Positions 1 to 8,138 of a stretch of 64,000 nucleotides of DNA are shown here, piece after piece. The translations under genes and the position numbers were made by a program. The stretch's first letter is position 1; every line of letters starts with the position of its first letter. The stretch is from contig NZ_QVMO01000004.1 in assembly GCF_010501055.1 (NCBI RefSeq), positions 55,805 through 119,804 on the forward strand, written 5' to 3'. Under the pieces are notes generated by a model. The model saw only the letters and a program-made list of their open reading frames with translations, ran no database searches and had not been told where the DNA came from. This DNA comes from Dysgonomonas sp. 521. GTDB taxonomy: Bacteria; Bacteroidota; Bacteroidia; Bacteroidales; Dysgonomonadaceae.

Positions 1-153
1 GGAATACCCGATGAGTTTGTAACTCATGGTTCTGTCGGAGAACTGAATAAGTTGTGTAAGCTTGATATCCAGGGATTAGCGGAACGTATGGAGGCTATTC
101 TGAATAAAACAACGAGTACAGGCAAAATAGAGGAAGAGAAAATATACAAGTAG
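1..153 (+). CDS. dxs: 1-deoxy-D-xylulose-5-phosphate synthase, C-terminal end (partial)
   Basis: Only the last 50 codons are inside the window; the frame is open from base 1 and stops with TAG at 151-153. The visible protein begins GIPDEFVTHGSVGEL, which matches the C-terminal transketolase domain end of Dxs (the D-x-F-hydrophobic-x-H-G motif followed by a short helical tail). Dxs condenses pyruvate and glyceraldehyde 3-phosphate in the first step of the MEP isoprenoid pathway. trkA starts 6 bases after the stop, so the two are probably co-transcribed, an arrangement common in Bacteroidales. The catalytic part cannot be seen. Confidence 0.85.
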   Translation, partial: GIPDEFVTHGSVGELNKLCKLDIQGLAERMEAILNKTTSTGKIEEEKIYK

Positions 154-159
154 AGAGAA

Positions 160-1497
160 ATGAGGATTGTAATTGCAGGTGCAGGTGCAGTAGGAACACA
201 TTTGGCAAAACTATTATCGGCAGAAAATCAGGATATTGTACTGATGGATGCCGACAAAGAGAAACTCAATTTCTTAGGGTCTAATCTCGAAATGATGACT
301 ATGACCGGCTCTTGTACATCCCTCAAAGACCTGATGGAAGTAGATATAGAAGATGCGGACTTCTTTATAGGTGTTACTCCCGACGAATCTACCAACATTA
401 CAGCCTGTATGCTTGCGGCCAATATGGGCGCGAAGAAAACATTTGCCCGCATCGACAACTACGAATACCTCCTGCCCAAAAATAAGGAATTCTTTGAGAG
501 GCTGGGGATCAACTCTATGGTTTATCCGGAGATGCTCGCTGCCAAGGAAATCGTTTCTGCGTTGAAACGCCCCTGGGTAAGGCAATGGATAGAGCTATGC
601 GATGGGAATATAGCCCTTGCAGGAGTAAAGGTAAGGGAGAACTCCGAACTGGTCGATAAGCATCTGTTCGATTTAAGCAGTAAGGACAAAAAGTTCCATA
701 TAGTTGCCATTAAAAGGAAGAACACGACCATCATACCCACCGGTAAAGATCAGGTACTGGCAGGAGACATCGTTTTTTTTACAGCTACAAGGGATAATGT
801 AAATGAACTGCCCAAAATAGCCGGGAAGGAAAGTTATGAGATAAAGAATGTCATGATAATGGGAGGAAGCCGTATTGCCATCCGTACCAGCCAATACCTG
901 CCCGACAATACGAATATAAAGCTACTGGAGTCTGACAAAGAAAAAAGCTATCAGCTACTGGAGAAATTACCGAAGAACGTAACCGTCTTTCATAACGACG
1001 GGCGTAATGCCGAATTTCTGCTGCAAGAGGGCATCAAGGAAATAGACGCCTTTGTAGCCGTTACCGGTAATTCCGAAGCGAATATCCTCGCATGTATGGC
1101 TGCCAAACGTTTTGGTGTACGAAAGACGGTGGCAGAAGTAGAGAATATGGATTACATGTCTATGGCCGAGAATCTTGATATTGGCTCCATCATTAACAAA
1201 AAGCTTATTACAGTAAGTAATATATACCGTTTCCTGCTTAGCGCCGATGTATCCAATGTGAAATCGCTTACCATCGCAAATGCCGATGTGGCGGAAATCA
1301 TTGCACGGCCAAATTCGCGTGTGACAAAGAAGGAAGTGAAAAAGCTAGTGCTGCCGAAAAACGTAACCCTCGGCGGATTGATACGCAACGGCGAACCGAT
1401 GATGATAGATGGCGATACGCTGATAGAGCCTTATGATCATGTTGTCGTATTTTGCCTTGACGATTCTTTACGTGAGGCTGAAAAACTGTTCCATTAA
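160..1497 (+). CDS. trkA: Trk system potassium uptake regulator TrkA
   Basis: A 445-residue cytoplasmic protein with the duplicated architecture of TrkA. The first Rossmann domain starts at residue 1 with the nucleotide loop GAGAVG (residues 7-12). It is followed by a TrkA-C (RCK_C) domain around residues 140-225, a second Rossmann domain from about residue 228 (loop MGGSRIA), and a second TrkA-C domain from about residue 370. It binds NAD(H) or ATP/ADP and gates the membrane channel TrkH, encoded 13 bases downstream. The start follows the dxs stop by 6 bases with a purine-rich AGAGAA stretch. The length is usual for the family. Confidence 0.95.
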   Translation: MRIVIAGAGAVGTHLAKLLSAENQDIVLMDADKEKLNFLGSNLEMMTMTGSCTSLKDLMEVDIEDADFFIGVTPDESTNITACMLAANMGAKKTFARIDNYEYLLPKNKEFFERLGINSMVYPEMLAAKEIVSALKRPWVRQWIELCDGNIALAGVKVRENSELVDKHLFDLSSKDKKFHIVAIKRKNTTIIPTGKDQVLAGDIVFFTATRDNVNELPKIAGKESYEIKNVMIMGGSRIAIRTSQYLPDNTNIKLLESDKEKSYQLLEKLPKNVTVFHNDGRNAEFLLQEGIKEIDAFVAVTGNSEANILACMAAKRFGVRKTVAEVENMDYMSMAENLDIGSIINKKLITVSNIYRFLLSADVSNVKSLTIANADVAEIIARPNSRVTKKEVKKLVLPKNVTLGGLIRNGEPMMIDGDTLIEPYDHVVVFCLDDSLREAEKLFH

Positions 1498-1510
1498 ATG
1501 AATAACTTAT

Positions 1511-2968
1511 ATGAGCAATTTTAATTACAGGTTTGTACTGAGGACCATTGGATTTTTGCTTATTATAGAGTCTTTGTTCATGATGAGCGCTACGGTTGTC
1601 TCCTTCTATCTGCACGAAATGGCAGGTGATGCCATGCTGATAGGTTCCTCTATAACTTTCTTTGCAGGAGTCTTTATCCGGCTTACGGGTACGGAAGATT
1701 TCCCGAAGCCTATAGGAAAGCGTGAGAGCTTCTTTATGGTAGCTATTTCGTGGATCGTCTTATCCGCCTTCGGGATGCTCCCCTATTACCTGAGTGGCTC
1801 GATACCAAGTATAAGTAACGCTTACTTCGAAACCATGTCCGGCTTAACAGCCACCGGAGCGACGATTCTAAACGATATAGAGAGTATGCCTAAAGGGCTT
1901 CTCTTCTGGAGAAGTGTAACACAGTGGATAGGAGGGTTGGGGATCGTATTGTTTGTGGCTACCATCCTGCCGATGGGAGGTAATGCCTCTGTGATGTATG
2001 ATGCCGAAGTGACGGGGATAGGCTATGACCGTTTTCGCCCACGGATATCACAGATAGCTAAACGCCTCTGGTTGGTATATGTCTTTCTTACCACCATCCT
2101 TATCATATTGCTGTGGATAGGCCCTATGGACTTCTTTGATTCTATCTGCCATGCTTTTACTACAATCTCTACCGCGGGGTTCTCTACAAAACAGGATAGT
2201 ATCGCCCACTGGCATTCGGCCTACATTGAATATGTGGTTACCATCTTTATGTTTATCGGGGGTATCAACTTCACGTTGATTTACTTCTTTATGAAAGGTA
2301 GTCCCAAGAAGCTGTTACAGAACGAGGAGTTCAAATGGTATGTATCCATTATCGTCATTTTTGTAGTAATCATCGCCATAGGACTTTACAACTCGGGAAA
2401 TGCCGGCGGGGTGGAAAATGCATTCCGCACATCCCTGTTTCAGGTAGTCTCCATGCTTACCACCACCTGCTTCTCCACTGATAATATCCTCAACTGGGGT
2501 TCTTTCTACCAGTTTATAGTTGTCATCTTTATGGTCTGTGGGGCATGTGCCGGTTCCACTGCCGGGGGGATTAAGATTGTAAGGATTGTTATCTTGTTTA
2601 AGAACTCCATCAATGAGTTTAAGCGTCAGGTGCATCCGAATGCCATCCTTCCTATCAGGTTGAATGACAGGGTAATATCGATGGATGTTGTGACCAAAGT
2701 ATTAGCCTTTATATTTTTATACCTTGCCATCCTCATTTTCAGTTGTCTGGTACTGTCCTTATCCGGCATGGGGTTTGAGAACTCTTTGGGGGCGGCTGTC
2801 TCTTGTCTGGGAAATGTAGGCGGCGGACTGGCAGAAATAGGTAATACAGGCAGTTTCTCGGCAGTGCCTACCGAATCTAAATGGTACCTGTGCTTCCTGA
2901 TGCTGACCGGTCGTCTGGAGCTGTTTACCGTACTTTCATTATTCATGCCTGCGTTCTGGAGGAGGTAA
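1511..2968 (+). CDS. trkH: Trk potassium transporter channel subunit TrkH
   Basis: A 485-residue inner-membrane protein with about ten hydrophobic segments and the four pore-loop repeats of the TrkH/KtrB family: SGLTATGAT, FTTISTAGFST, LTTTCFSTD and LGNVGGGLAE. It takes up potassium and forms a unit with TrkA directly upstream. The third pore loop has Cys (codon TGC near 2469) where the family normally keeps a filter glycine, a possible change in conductance or selectivity. The gene ends exactly where the convergent ABC permease gene ends: stop TAA 2966-2968 abuts TCA 2969-2971, with no spacer. Confidence 0.93.
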   Translation: MSNFNYRFVLRTIGFLLIIESLFMMSATVVSFYLHEMAGDAMLIGSSITFFAGVFIRLTGTEDFPKPIGKRESFFMVAISWIVLSAFGMLPYYLSGSIPSISNAYFETMSGLTATGATILNDIESMPKGLLFWRSVTQWIGGLGIVLFVATILPMGGNASVMYDAEVTGIGYDRFRPRISQIAKRLWLVYVFLTTILIILLWIGPMDFFDSICHAFTTISTAGFSTKQDSIAHWHSAYIEYVVTIFMFIGGINFTLIYFFMKGSPKKLLQNEEFKWYVSIIVIFVVIIAIGLYNSGNAGGVENAFRTSLFQVVSMLTTTCFSTDNILNWGSFYQFIVVIFMVCGACAGSTAGGIKIVRIVILFKNSINEFKRQVHPNAILPIRLNDRVISMDVVTKVLAFIFLYLAILIFSCLVLSLSGMGFENSLGAAVSCLGNVGGGLAEIGNTGSFSAVPTESKWYLCFLMLTGRLELFTVLSLFMPAFWRR

Positions 2969-3730
2969 TCAGAGATTCTTCCATTTACATAGCAGGTTAT
3001 CCAGCAGGTCTACAATAAGGAACAGCGCGAAGCCGATCAGCGAAAGTACGATAATGCCGAAATACATCTGTATATAATCCACACGCATTTGTGAATCGGT
3101 AATATAAAAGCCAAGCCCCTTGTCAGTGCCGAAAGTCTCTATAAAGAAGAGTGCAGATGTGGCGATTCCCAGCGCTACCCGCAACGAAGAGAACATTTCG
3201 GGTAAAATGGCAGGAAGTGTGATATGCCTCATCTTCTGCAAACTAGTCGCTCCAAAAGAAATAAGTACATAATAATTCTCTCTCGATATATTCTTCACAG
3301 CATCCCGTATTGTTATAATCAGCTGGAAAACGATTATCAGTACTACAATGATAATTTTGGATGTTTCTCCCAGGTCGAACAATGTCATAATGATTGGCAA
3401 TAAGGCCAGTTTAGGTATCGGGTAGGAGAAATAAATCATCGGCCCCAACAGCTTATTCACCCGCTTATTATATCCCATCCAAAGCCCCAGGACCAAAGCG
3501 ATGCCTAAAGAAATACCGATACTATAGGCAATACGCCGGAGGCTCGCAAAAGAATGATCCAGTATGCCGTTCTCAAATGCTTTGGAATATCCTGCATACA
3601 CTTCTGTGGGCAGGGGCAGGGCTTTCAGTTGCAGGCTGGCGGCAAGTATATACCATATAATATTGAACAGGATAAATCCTCCTGTTATATAGCCGAAATA
3701 ATTGAATATATATTTTCTGCGCTTTGTCAT
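2969..3730 (-). CDS. ABC importer permease, SsuC/TauC-like
   Basis: A 253-residue integral membrane protein with about six hydrophobic segments and a binding-protein-dependent permease domain. The EAA-type loop that contacts the ATPase is visible as SFGATSLQKMRHITLPAIL, about residue 160. It resembles permeases for nitrate, sulfonate, taurine or pyrimidine-type substrates. It is the last gene of a three-gene operon (binding lipoprotein, ATPase, permease), and its ATG overlaps the ATPase stop by one base (TGATG), which suggests translational coupling. The substrate cannot be read from sequence. Confidence 0.88.
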   Translation of the reverse strand: MTKRRKYIFNYFGYITGGFILFNIIWYILAASLQLKALPLPTEVYAGYSKAFENGILDHSFASLRRIAYSIGISLGIALVLGLWMGYNKRVNKLLGPMIYFSYPIPKLALLPIIMTLFDLGETSKIIIVVLIIVFQLIITIRDAVKNISRENYYVLISFGATSLQKMRHITLPAILPEMFSSLRVALGIATSALFFIETFGTDKGLGFYITDSQMRVDYIQMYFGIIVLSLIGFALFLIVDLLDNLLCKWKNL

Positions 3731-4449
3731 CAGTAGCCTATTTTATTGATAATAGATGCCACAAACCGCAGCTTCTCTTCCTGATATTCGGATACATTGA
3801 ACAACGGGTTCTCTACCTGATGGATGATCTTCCCGGGAGATTTGCTCATGACAACGATATGCTCCCCTATAGAAACGGCTTCGTGTATATTATGCGTGAT
3901 GAACAGGGTTGTCACTTTGTACTTTTCCCACAGCCGCAGGAACAACCGCTGCGACGCTTCGGAAGTAAATGTATCCAGCGAGGAGAACGGTTCGTCCATC
4001 AGGAGAATGTCCGGCTGGGATATAAAAGCCCGTGCAAGGGCTGCTCTTTGTTTCTGCCCGCCGCTGAGTTGTGACGGATAGCGGCTTTGCAGGTCATCTA
4101 TTTCCAGAGAACTGATGATTGCGGAAACTTCCGGTTCTTTCAATGCCTTATCCGGATTGAGCTTATAAGGCAAAAAGATATTATCTCTTATCGTCTTCCA
4201 CTCCAGAAGCCCGTATTGCTGGGGAACATAGCCTATTGCCACATCTTTAGGGGAGAATACTTTGTCGTTGAATGCAATATCCCCTTCATAATCTTTAATA
4301 ATGCCGCACAATACTTTCAGCAGGGTAGACTTTCCACAACCCGAAGGCCCTATAAGTGAATATATTTCCCCCCTTTTTATAGTAAGGGAGAAATCACTCA
4401 GGGCTACAGTGTTCCCGTATTTTACCTCCAGATTCTTTATCGACAGCAT
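3730..4449 (-). CDS. ABC importer ATP-binding subunit, SsuB/TauB-like
   Basis: A 239-residue cytoplasmic ATPase with all ABC motifs: Walker A GPSGCGKST at residues 34-42, Q-loop near GYVPQQYGLL, signature LSGGQKQR, Walker B ILLMDEPF and H-loop FITHNIHEA. It powers the adjacent permease. The gene begins 5 bases after the stop of the lipoprotein gene and overlaps the permease start by one base, so the three genes form one transcription unit. The closest general class is the nitrate/sulfonate/taurine/NMT1 importer family. Confidence 0.92.
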   Translation of the reverse strand: MLSIKNLEVKYGNTVALSDFSLTIKRGEIYSLIGPSGCGKSTLLKVLCGIIKDYEGDIAFNDKVFSPKDVAIGYVPQQYGLLEWKTIRDNIFLPYKLNPDKALKEPEVSAIISSLEIDDLQSRYPSQLSGGQKQRAALARAFISQPDILLMDEPFSSLDTFTSEASQRLFLRLWEKYKVTTLFITHNIHEAVSIGEHIVVMSKSPGKIIHQVENPLFNVSEYQEEKLRFVASIINKIGY

Positions 4450-4454
4450 TATTG

Positions 4455-5393
4455 TTACTTTGTCAGTTGATCATTTATCAGATTTTCAAGTTTGAAATCG
4501 GCTTTGAGCAGTTTTTTCGCTCCCAGCCAGTTTGTTACCGCCAGTATGTCTTTATCTGTAGCAGTCACGGGCTGAGCATCTGTATATACGGGGATTGAAA
4601 CTTTTTCTGCAACAGGTTCCGGAAACTGGAGGTCTTTCACCAGTATATCCTTTATGTCTGCCACAGAGTGGGAATTAAGATATGCTACACCTTCATTGTA
4701 GGCGGCATACATTTTCTTTATCGCGTCGCTTTTTGTATCGATGGACTTTTGTGAAAAGACGATTCCCGTTACGGTATATCCGAGGCTATCCATCGAAACA
4801 AGTAACTTACAGCCGTCCCCTGCCGCTATCAGCGCGAATGGGTTGGGCAGTCCTGTCGCATCTATCTTGTTGTTGCGTAGCATTTCGAAACGGGTCGGGA
4901 TCTTGTTTATTTCCACTTTTTCCACATCAGCGGGGGTAAGGCTTACACTGGTTAATGCCATATCCACACAGAAATCGATTACAGTATTCTGGGATACGGC
5001 TACTTTCTTTCCCTTTAGTTCCGACAGGCTGTTTATTCCTGATTGTGCGCTGGCTACAATGTAAAACGGCGCCTGACATTTAGATGTCAGTTTCATATCA
5101 AATCCTCCCGAAGCCAGTAAAGCCGCACTTGTATAGTCTGTGACACCGCCATCTACCGTTCCGCTTTGGAAAGCCATATCGCGTTCGTTGGCCGACATAA
5201 AGCGTTGAATATTTACATCTACCCCATGTTTCGCAAAATAGCCTTCGCGTTGGGCTACAGCCAGAGGCAGGTAGTCCATAGACGACATAACGCCAACGGA
5301 AAGAGAAGGCACGTCTTTACTCCCCTGTTTTTTACCGGAGCATGCGCTCAATAATAAACCGATAGATAGAATACAAAAAAATATATATTTCAT
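4455..5393 (-). CDS. ABC transporter substrate-binding lipoprotein, NMT1/SsuA-like
   Basis: The chosen start gives MKYIFFCILSIGLLLSAC, a lipoprotein signal with lipobox LSAC and the acylated Cys at residue 18. A longer in-frame start 63 bases upstream would bury the signal peptide. The mature part has the NMT1/THI5-like fold signature, with VGVMSSMDYLPLAVAQREGYF near its start and the GGVTDYTSAALLASGG stretch. It should capture a small ligand in the periplasm and hand it to the downstream ATPase/permease pair. Thiamine precursor, sulfonate or a related compound are all possible. I saw no thiamine riboswitch upstream, so none is favoured. Confidence 0.85.
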   Translation of the reverse strand: MKYIFFCILSIGLLLSACSGKKQGSKDVPSLSVGVMSSMDYLPLAVAQREGYFAKHGVDVNIQRFMSANERDMAFQSGTVDGGVTDYTSAALLASGGFDMKLTSKCQAPFYIVASAQSGINSLSELKGKKVAVSQNTVIDFCVDMALTSVSLTPADVEKVEINKIPTRFEMLRNNKIDATGLPNPFALIAAGDGCKLLVSMDSLGYTVTGIVFSQKSIDTKSDAIKKMYAAYNEGVAYLNSHSVADIKDILVKDLQFPEPVAEKVSIPVYTDAQPVTATDKDILAVTNWLGAKKLLKADFKLENLINDQLTK

Positions 5394-5546
5394 AACCTGT
5401 GTGAATTGGATTAAGCAGTTAAGCAATTTTTTTAGAAAAAGTGACAAAAGTGACACCTTTTTTATTGTTTTCTCCTGTTACTTTTTTCCGGCTTATAGCC
5501 TGTATTTCGTCAGCCCTTTCTCTATATAAGATAAATTTTCAGAAAA

Positions 5547-5887
5547 TAAGAAACTGTTTAAATTTTATTCGTTCAAATTTTTAGAGATGTTTTAGAGATG
5601 TTTATTTACATACGCTTCGCTCCTGTGACTGCTGGTTGAGTTGAGAGAAAGGAAAAAAACAGCCAAAAACAGCCTAAAAATGAACGAAGAAAAAGGTATA
5701 ATAAAATATTCCATAGTACATGACAAAAAATATTCAAACACGATTTGGAGACGATGTAGGGGCAGTGGCTTGTCCCTGCCCGCTTGTCATCGTTTACGGG
5801 CACCCACAGGGGATGCCCCTACAGCAGGATATAAAATTTTGTCATGTACTAAGAAAATATTCATATAAAATTTAAACAGTTTCTAAA
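5547..5887 (+). mobile_element. MITE-like element, family 1, copy A (carries a nested element)
   Basis: The left end TAAGAAACTGTTTAAATTTT (5547-5566) is mirrored by the right end at 5865-5887. Interior segments (TTCGTTCAAATTTTTAGAG, and GTTGAGTTGAGAGAAAGG near 5635) reappear as reverse complements in the element at 21548-21735, so both are copies of one family in opposite orientation. No transposase is encoded. This copy is longer than the 188-bp relatives because another repeat (5714-5851) sits inside it. Confidence 0.7.
5714..5851. mobile_element. MITE-like element, family 2, nested inside a family 1 copy
   Basis: The ends are TAGTACATGACAAAA (5714-5728) and its mirror TTTTGTCATGTACTA (5837-5851). 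The same ends bound a 68-bp element at 14874-14941, and single ends occur near 45005 and 57452. The interior holds a GTAGGGGC...GCCCCTAC hairpin (5756-5822) related to those at 14761 and 44181. It has no coding capacity. Confidence 0.65.
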
Positions 5888-7108
5888 TTACTCCATTTCT
5901 TCATCATATTTCTGGAAGAGGAAGTCGTTGTAAGGATAACGTTCGATGTGGATTTCTTTCACTCGGTCGTAAACTTTCTGCTTCAGTTCATCGATGTTGA
6001 GCTTCTCCTTTGCCGAAATGAAAATGCAGTCGTCATGCATTTTGTTCATCCACGATTTTTTCAGTTCTTCCAACGACACGTTTTCCTTTGTCATAGGAGT
6101 CAGGTCATCCTCTTCTTTCGGGGTGTATGTAAACGCATCCACCTTGTTGAATATCAGTACCGTAGGTTTTTCTTCCTTGTCGATGTCGAGTAAAGTACTG
6201 TTTACCACCTCTATCTGCTCTTCAAAATTGGGGTGCGAAATGTCCACAACGTGTAATAATAAATCCGCTTCCCTTACTTCATCCAGAGTCGATTTGAACG
6301 ATTCTACAAGGTGTGTGGGCAGTTTGCGGATAAATCCTACCGTATCCGACAGGAGGAATGGCAGGTTATCTATAATTACCTTTCGCACTGTAGTGTCCAA
6401 TGTGGCGAACAGTTTATTTTCTGCAAACACCTCCGATTTACTCAACAGGTTCATCAATGTGGATTTTCCTACATTGGTGTATCCTACAAGGGCTACACGC
6501 ACCATCTTGCCCCTGTTTTTGCGTTGCGAAGACATCTGTTTGTCGATGCTTTTCAGCTCCTCTTTCAGAAAGGAGATCTTATTGAGGATAATACGCCGGT
6601 CGGTTTCCAGCTGGGTTTCTCCCACGCCACGCATCATCACGCCCCCGCCTCGCTGGCGGTCGAGGTGCGTCCACAGGCGGGTAAGGCGGGGCAGCAGGTA
6701 TTGGTATTGAGCCAGTTCTACCTGTGTCTTGGCATAAGCCGTCTGCGCGCGCATGGCGAATATGTCGAGGATAAGGCTTGTACGGTCGAGTATCTTTACC
6801 TGTAGTTCCTTTTCTATATTTCGTATCTGCTTGGGAGACAATTCATCATCGAATATGACGAGCCCAATCTCATTATCTTCCATGTATTGCTTGATCTCCT
6901 GCAATTTGCCTGTACCTACGAATGTTACGGGATTAGGCTTATCAAGCTTCTGTGTGAAATTCTTTGCAGGTATTATACCTGCCGTTTCGGCAAGGAATGC
7001 CAGTTCGTCAAGGTACTCTTTTACCTGTTCTTCATTTTGTTCCTGTGTGATAAGCCCCACAAGAATTGCTTGTTCGTTTTTTGATTCTGATATTATAAAG
7101 TCTTTCAT
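5888..7108 (-). CDS. hflX: Ribosome-splitting GTPase HflX
   Basis: From the start MKDFIISES the protein has 406 residues. The more upstream ATG at 7145-7147 lies in a repeat-rich leader and would add an unlikely MGWGRWLNF extension. It has the HflX N-terminal domain, a helical linker containing the RGGGVMMRGVGETQLETDRR glycine-rich segment, and a Ras-like G domain with G1 GYTNVGKST, G3 DTVGF and G4 NKVD. HflX binds the 50S subunit, splits stalled or stressed ribosomes, and hydrolyses GTP and ATP. It lies downstream of rplS but is separated from it by a strong terminator. Confidence 0.93.
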   Translation of the reverse strand: MKDFIISESKNEQAILVGLITQEQNEEQVKEYLDELAFLAETAGIIPAKNFTQKLDKPNPVTFVGTGKLQEIKQYMEDNEIGLVIFDDELSPKQIRNIEKELQVKILDRTSLILDIFAMRAQTAYAKTQVELAQYQYLLPRLTRLWTHLDRQRGGGVMMRGVGETQLETDRRIILNKISFLKEELKSIDKQMSSQRKNRGKMVRVALVGYTNVGKSTLMNLLSKSEVFAENKLFATLDTTVRKVIIDNLPFLLSDTVGFIRKLPTHLVESFKSTLDEVREADLLLHVVDISHPNFEEQIEVVNSTLLDIDKEEKPTVLIFNKVDAFTYTPKEEDDLTPMTKENVSLEELKKSWMNKMHDDCIFISAKEKLNIDELKQKVYDRVKEIHIERYPYNDFLFQKYDEEME

Positions 7109-7137
7109 ATAATCTGTTAAGAAATTAAGCCATCTCC

Positions 7138-7197
7138 CCCAACCCATCCTATCAGAGAGGGAGTTAGCCCCCTCTTTTGGAGGGGGTTGGGGGAGGT
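7138..7197. repeat. C/G-rich intergenic inverted repeat
   Basis: A CCCCC...GGGGG-type stem (GCCCCCTCTTTTGGAGGGGG near 7168) lies between hflX and rplS. Similar C-rich/G-rich pairs occur at 12694-12779, 32371-32404, 32449-32482, 36303-36330, 36380-36412, 47519-47560 and 63937-63985, so this is a dispersed genomic repeat and not a local regulator. Confidence 0.6.
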
Positions 7198-7202
7198 GTG
7201 CA

Positions 7203-7235
7203 TAAAAAAAAGAGCCTGCATTGTAGGCAGGCTCT
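7203..7235 (-). terminator. Rho-independent terminator of rplS
   Basis: A perfect 9-bp stem AGAGCCTGC (7211-7219) / GCAGGCTCT (7227-7235) with a 7-base loop. Read on the minus strand it is followed by a run of T (7210-7204). It sits 38 bases past the rplS stop. Confidence 0.85.
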
Positions 7236-7273
7236 CCGATATCTTTTTCGTACTTGGTAAGTAGAATAAGAAA

Positions 7274-7636
7274 TTAAGCTTTGTTTGTAACAACTCTTTT
7301 TTCTTTGATTCTTGCTTTCTTACCTGTAAGACCACGAAGGTAATACAATTTAGCACGACGAACTTTACCCACTTTGTTTACAGTGATACTGTCAATAAAT
7401 GGTGATTCGATAGGGAAGATTCTTTCTACACCGATGTTATCAGACATTTTGCGAACTGTGAAACGTTTTTTAGTTCCATGTCCTGCAATTTTGATAACTA
7501 CACCGCGGTACTGCTGAACACGTTCTTTGTTACCCTCTTTGATGCGGTAAGCAATAGTCACTGTGTCGCCACTTTTGAACTGAGGAAACTCTTTTCCTGT
7601 AGCAAATGCTTCTTCTGCAACTTTAATTAAGTCCAT
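7274..7636 (-). CDS. rplS: 50S ribosomal protein L19
   Basis: A 120-residue protein from the start MDLIKVAEEAF. An upstream in-frame ATG would add 14 residues that L19 proteins lack. The conserved core (FKSGDTVTIAYRI, GNKERVQQYRGVVI, FTVRKMSDNIGVERIFP, RRAKLYYLRGLTGKKARI) is typical of bL19, which sits at the 30S-50S interface. A consensus Bacteroidota promoter lies about 75 bases upstream (7714-7744), and a hairpin terminator follows, so it is probably a single-gene unit. Confidence 0.97.
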   Translation of the reverse strand: MDLIKVAEEAFATGKEFPQFKSGDTVTIAYRIKEGNKERVQQYRGVVIKIAGHGTKKRFTVRKMSDNIGVERIFPIESPFIDSITVNKVGKVRRAKLYYLRGLTGKKARIKEKRVVTNKA

Positions 7637-7713
7637 GATTATATAATCGTTTTTTTGTTTAATATACGCAATATACACGAGCCTCTCCCGTCAGAGATTA
7701 CGCAAAGCGGATG

Positions 7714-7744
7714 CAAAGATAAAAATATTTTCGAAATACGCAAA
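7714..7744 (-). promoter_or_regulatory. Bacteroidota-type promoter for rplS
   Basis: On the minus strand: -33 box TTTG (7744-7741), a 19-bp spacer, and -7 box TATCTTTG (7721-7714). This is a full match to the TTTG-N19/21-TAnnTTTG consensus of the primary sigma factor in this phylum. The predicted start of transcription is near 7707, giving a leader of about 70 bases. Confidence 0.7.
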
Positions 7745-8060
7745 GCCTATACTCTTATTTATATGTGGGTTAGATGAAGTTTTGTTACTTAATAGAGATT
7801 TAGTTGAACTCCTACGGAGTTCTGGGGGTAATGAGTGGCATTTTACCCACGGGTTGCGCTTCACTTACCCGGGGTTATCCACATTTTAGTTCTACGGACT
7901 TCCATTTTGATGTATTGAGGCTACGTCGGGTCTGAAAGTAATAAAGGCTTTCAGCTTTACCTTACCTCTACGGCTATCAGTTTATCTATAATCAGACAGG
8001 ATATCCTTTAAAAATATGCCTCTTTCATGTTAATCTATGTTTATAAAAAAGCATTTTCCC
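7745..8060. repeat. Intergenic stretch with short inverted repeats, no gene seen
   Basis: This stretch between the divergent rplS and GH3 genes contains AACTCCTACGGAGTT (7806-7820, a palindrome), a second palindromic patch around TTTACCCACGGG, and CTGAAAG...CTTTCAG (near 7932-7957). No open frame with codon bias or homology was recognised. It looks like degenerate intergenic repeat DNA. Confidence 0.5.
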
Positions 8061-8090
8061 TTGTCTGAGAATATATTACTCTTATTTTTG
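8061..8090 (+). promoter_or_regulatory. Bacteroidota-type promoter for the GH3/serine hydrolase gene
   Basis: A TTG at 8061-8063, a 19-bp spacer and TATTTTTG at 8083-8090 fit the TTTG/TAnnTTTG consensus. Transcription would begin near 8097, about 40 bases before the ATG at 8139. Confidence 0.6.
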
Positions 8091-8138
8091 TAGGAGGTAA
8101 AATAAACGCCTGAAAAAATCCTTTACAAAAGAACGGTA

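Larger units (their letters stand above)
5394..5887. repeat. Gene-free stretch with nested repeat elements
   Basis: No credible gene is seen here. Bases 5436-5465 carry a GTGACA/TGTCAC repeat also found near 15864 and 63783. From 5547 to 5887 lies a MITE-like element with inverted ends TAAGAAACTGTTTAAATTTT and its mirror. Inside it is a second element (5714-5851) with ends TAGTACATGACAAAA, and inside that a GC-rich hairpin repeat (5756-5822). The 24-base stretch at 5605-5628, containing ACGCTTCGCTCCTGTGA, recurs near 14002 and 43463. Confidence 0.75.

Noticed and set aside
5394..5546. Possible thiamine (TPP) riboswitch upstream of the NMT1-like ABC operon
   Set aside because: The conserved CTGAGA and ACCTGA elements were not found in the right order on the minus strand.
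5606..5803. 65-codon minus-strand frame in the repeat region near hflX
   Set aside because: It lies entirely within nested MITE-like elements and has no gene-like features.
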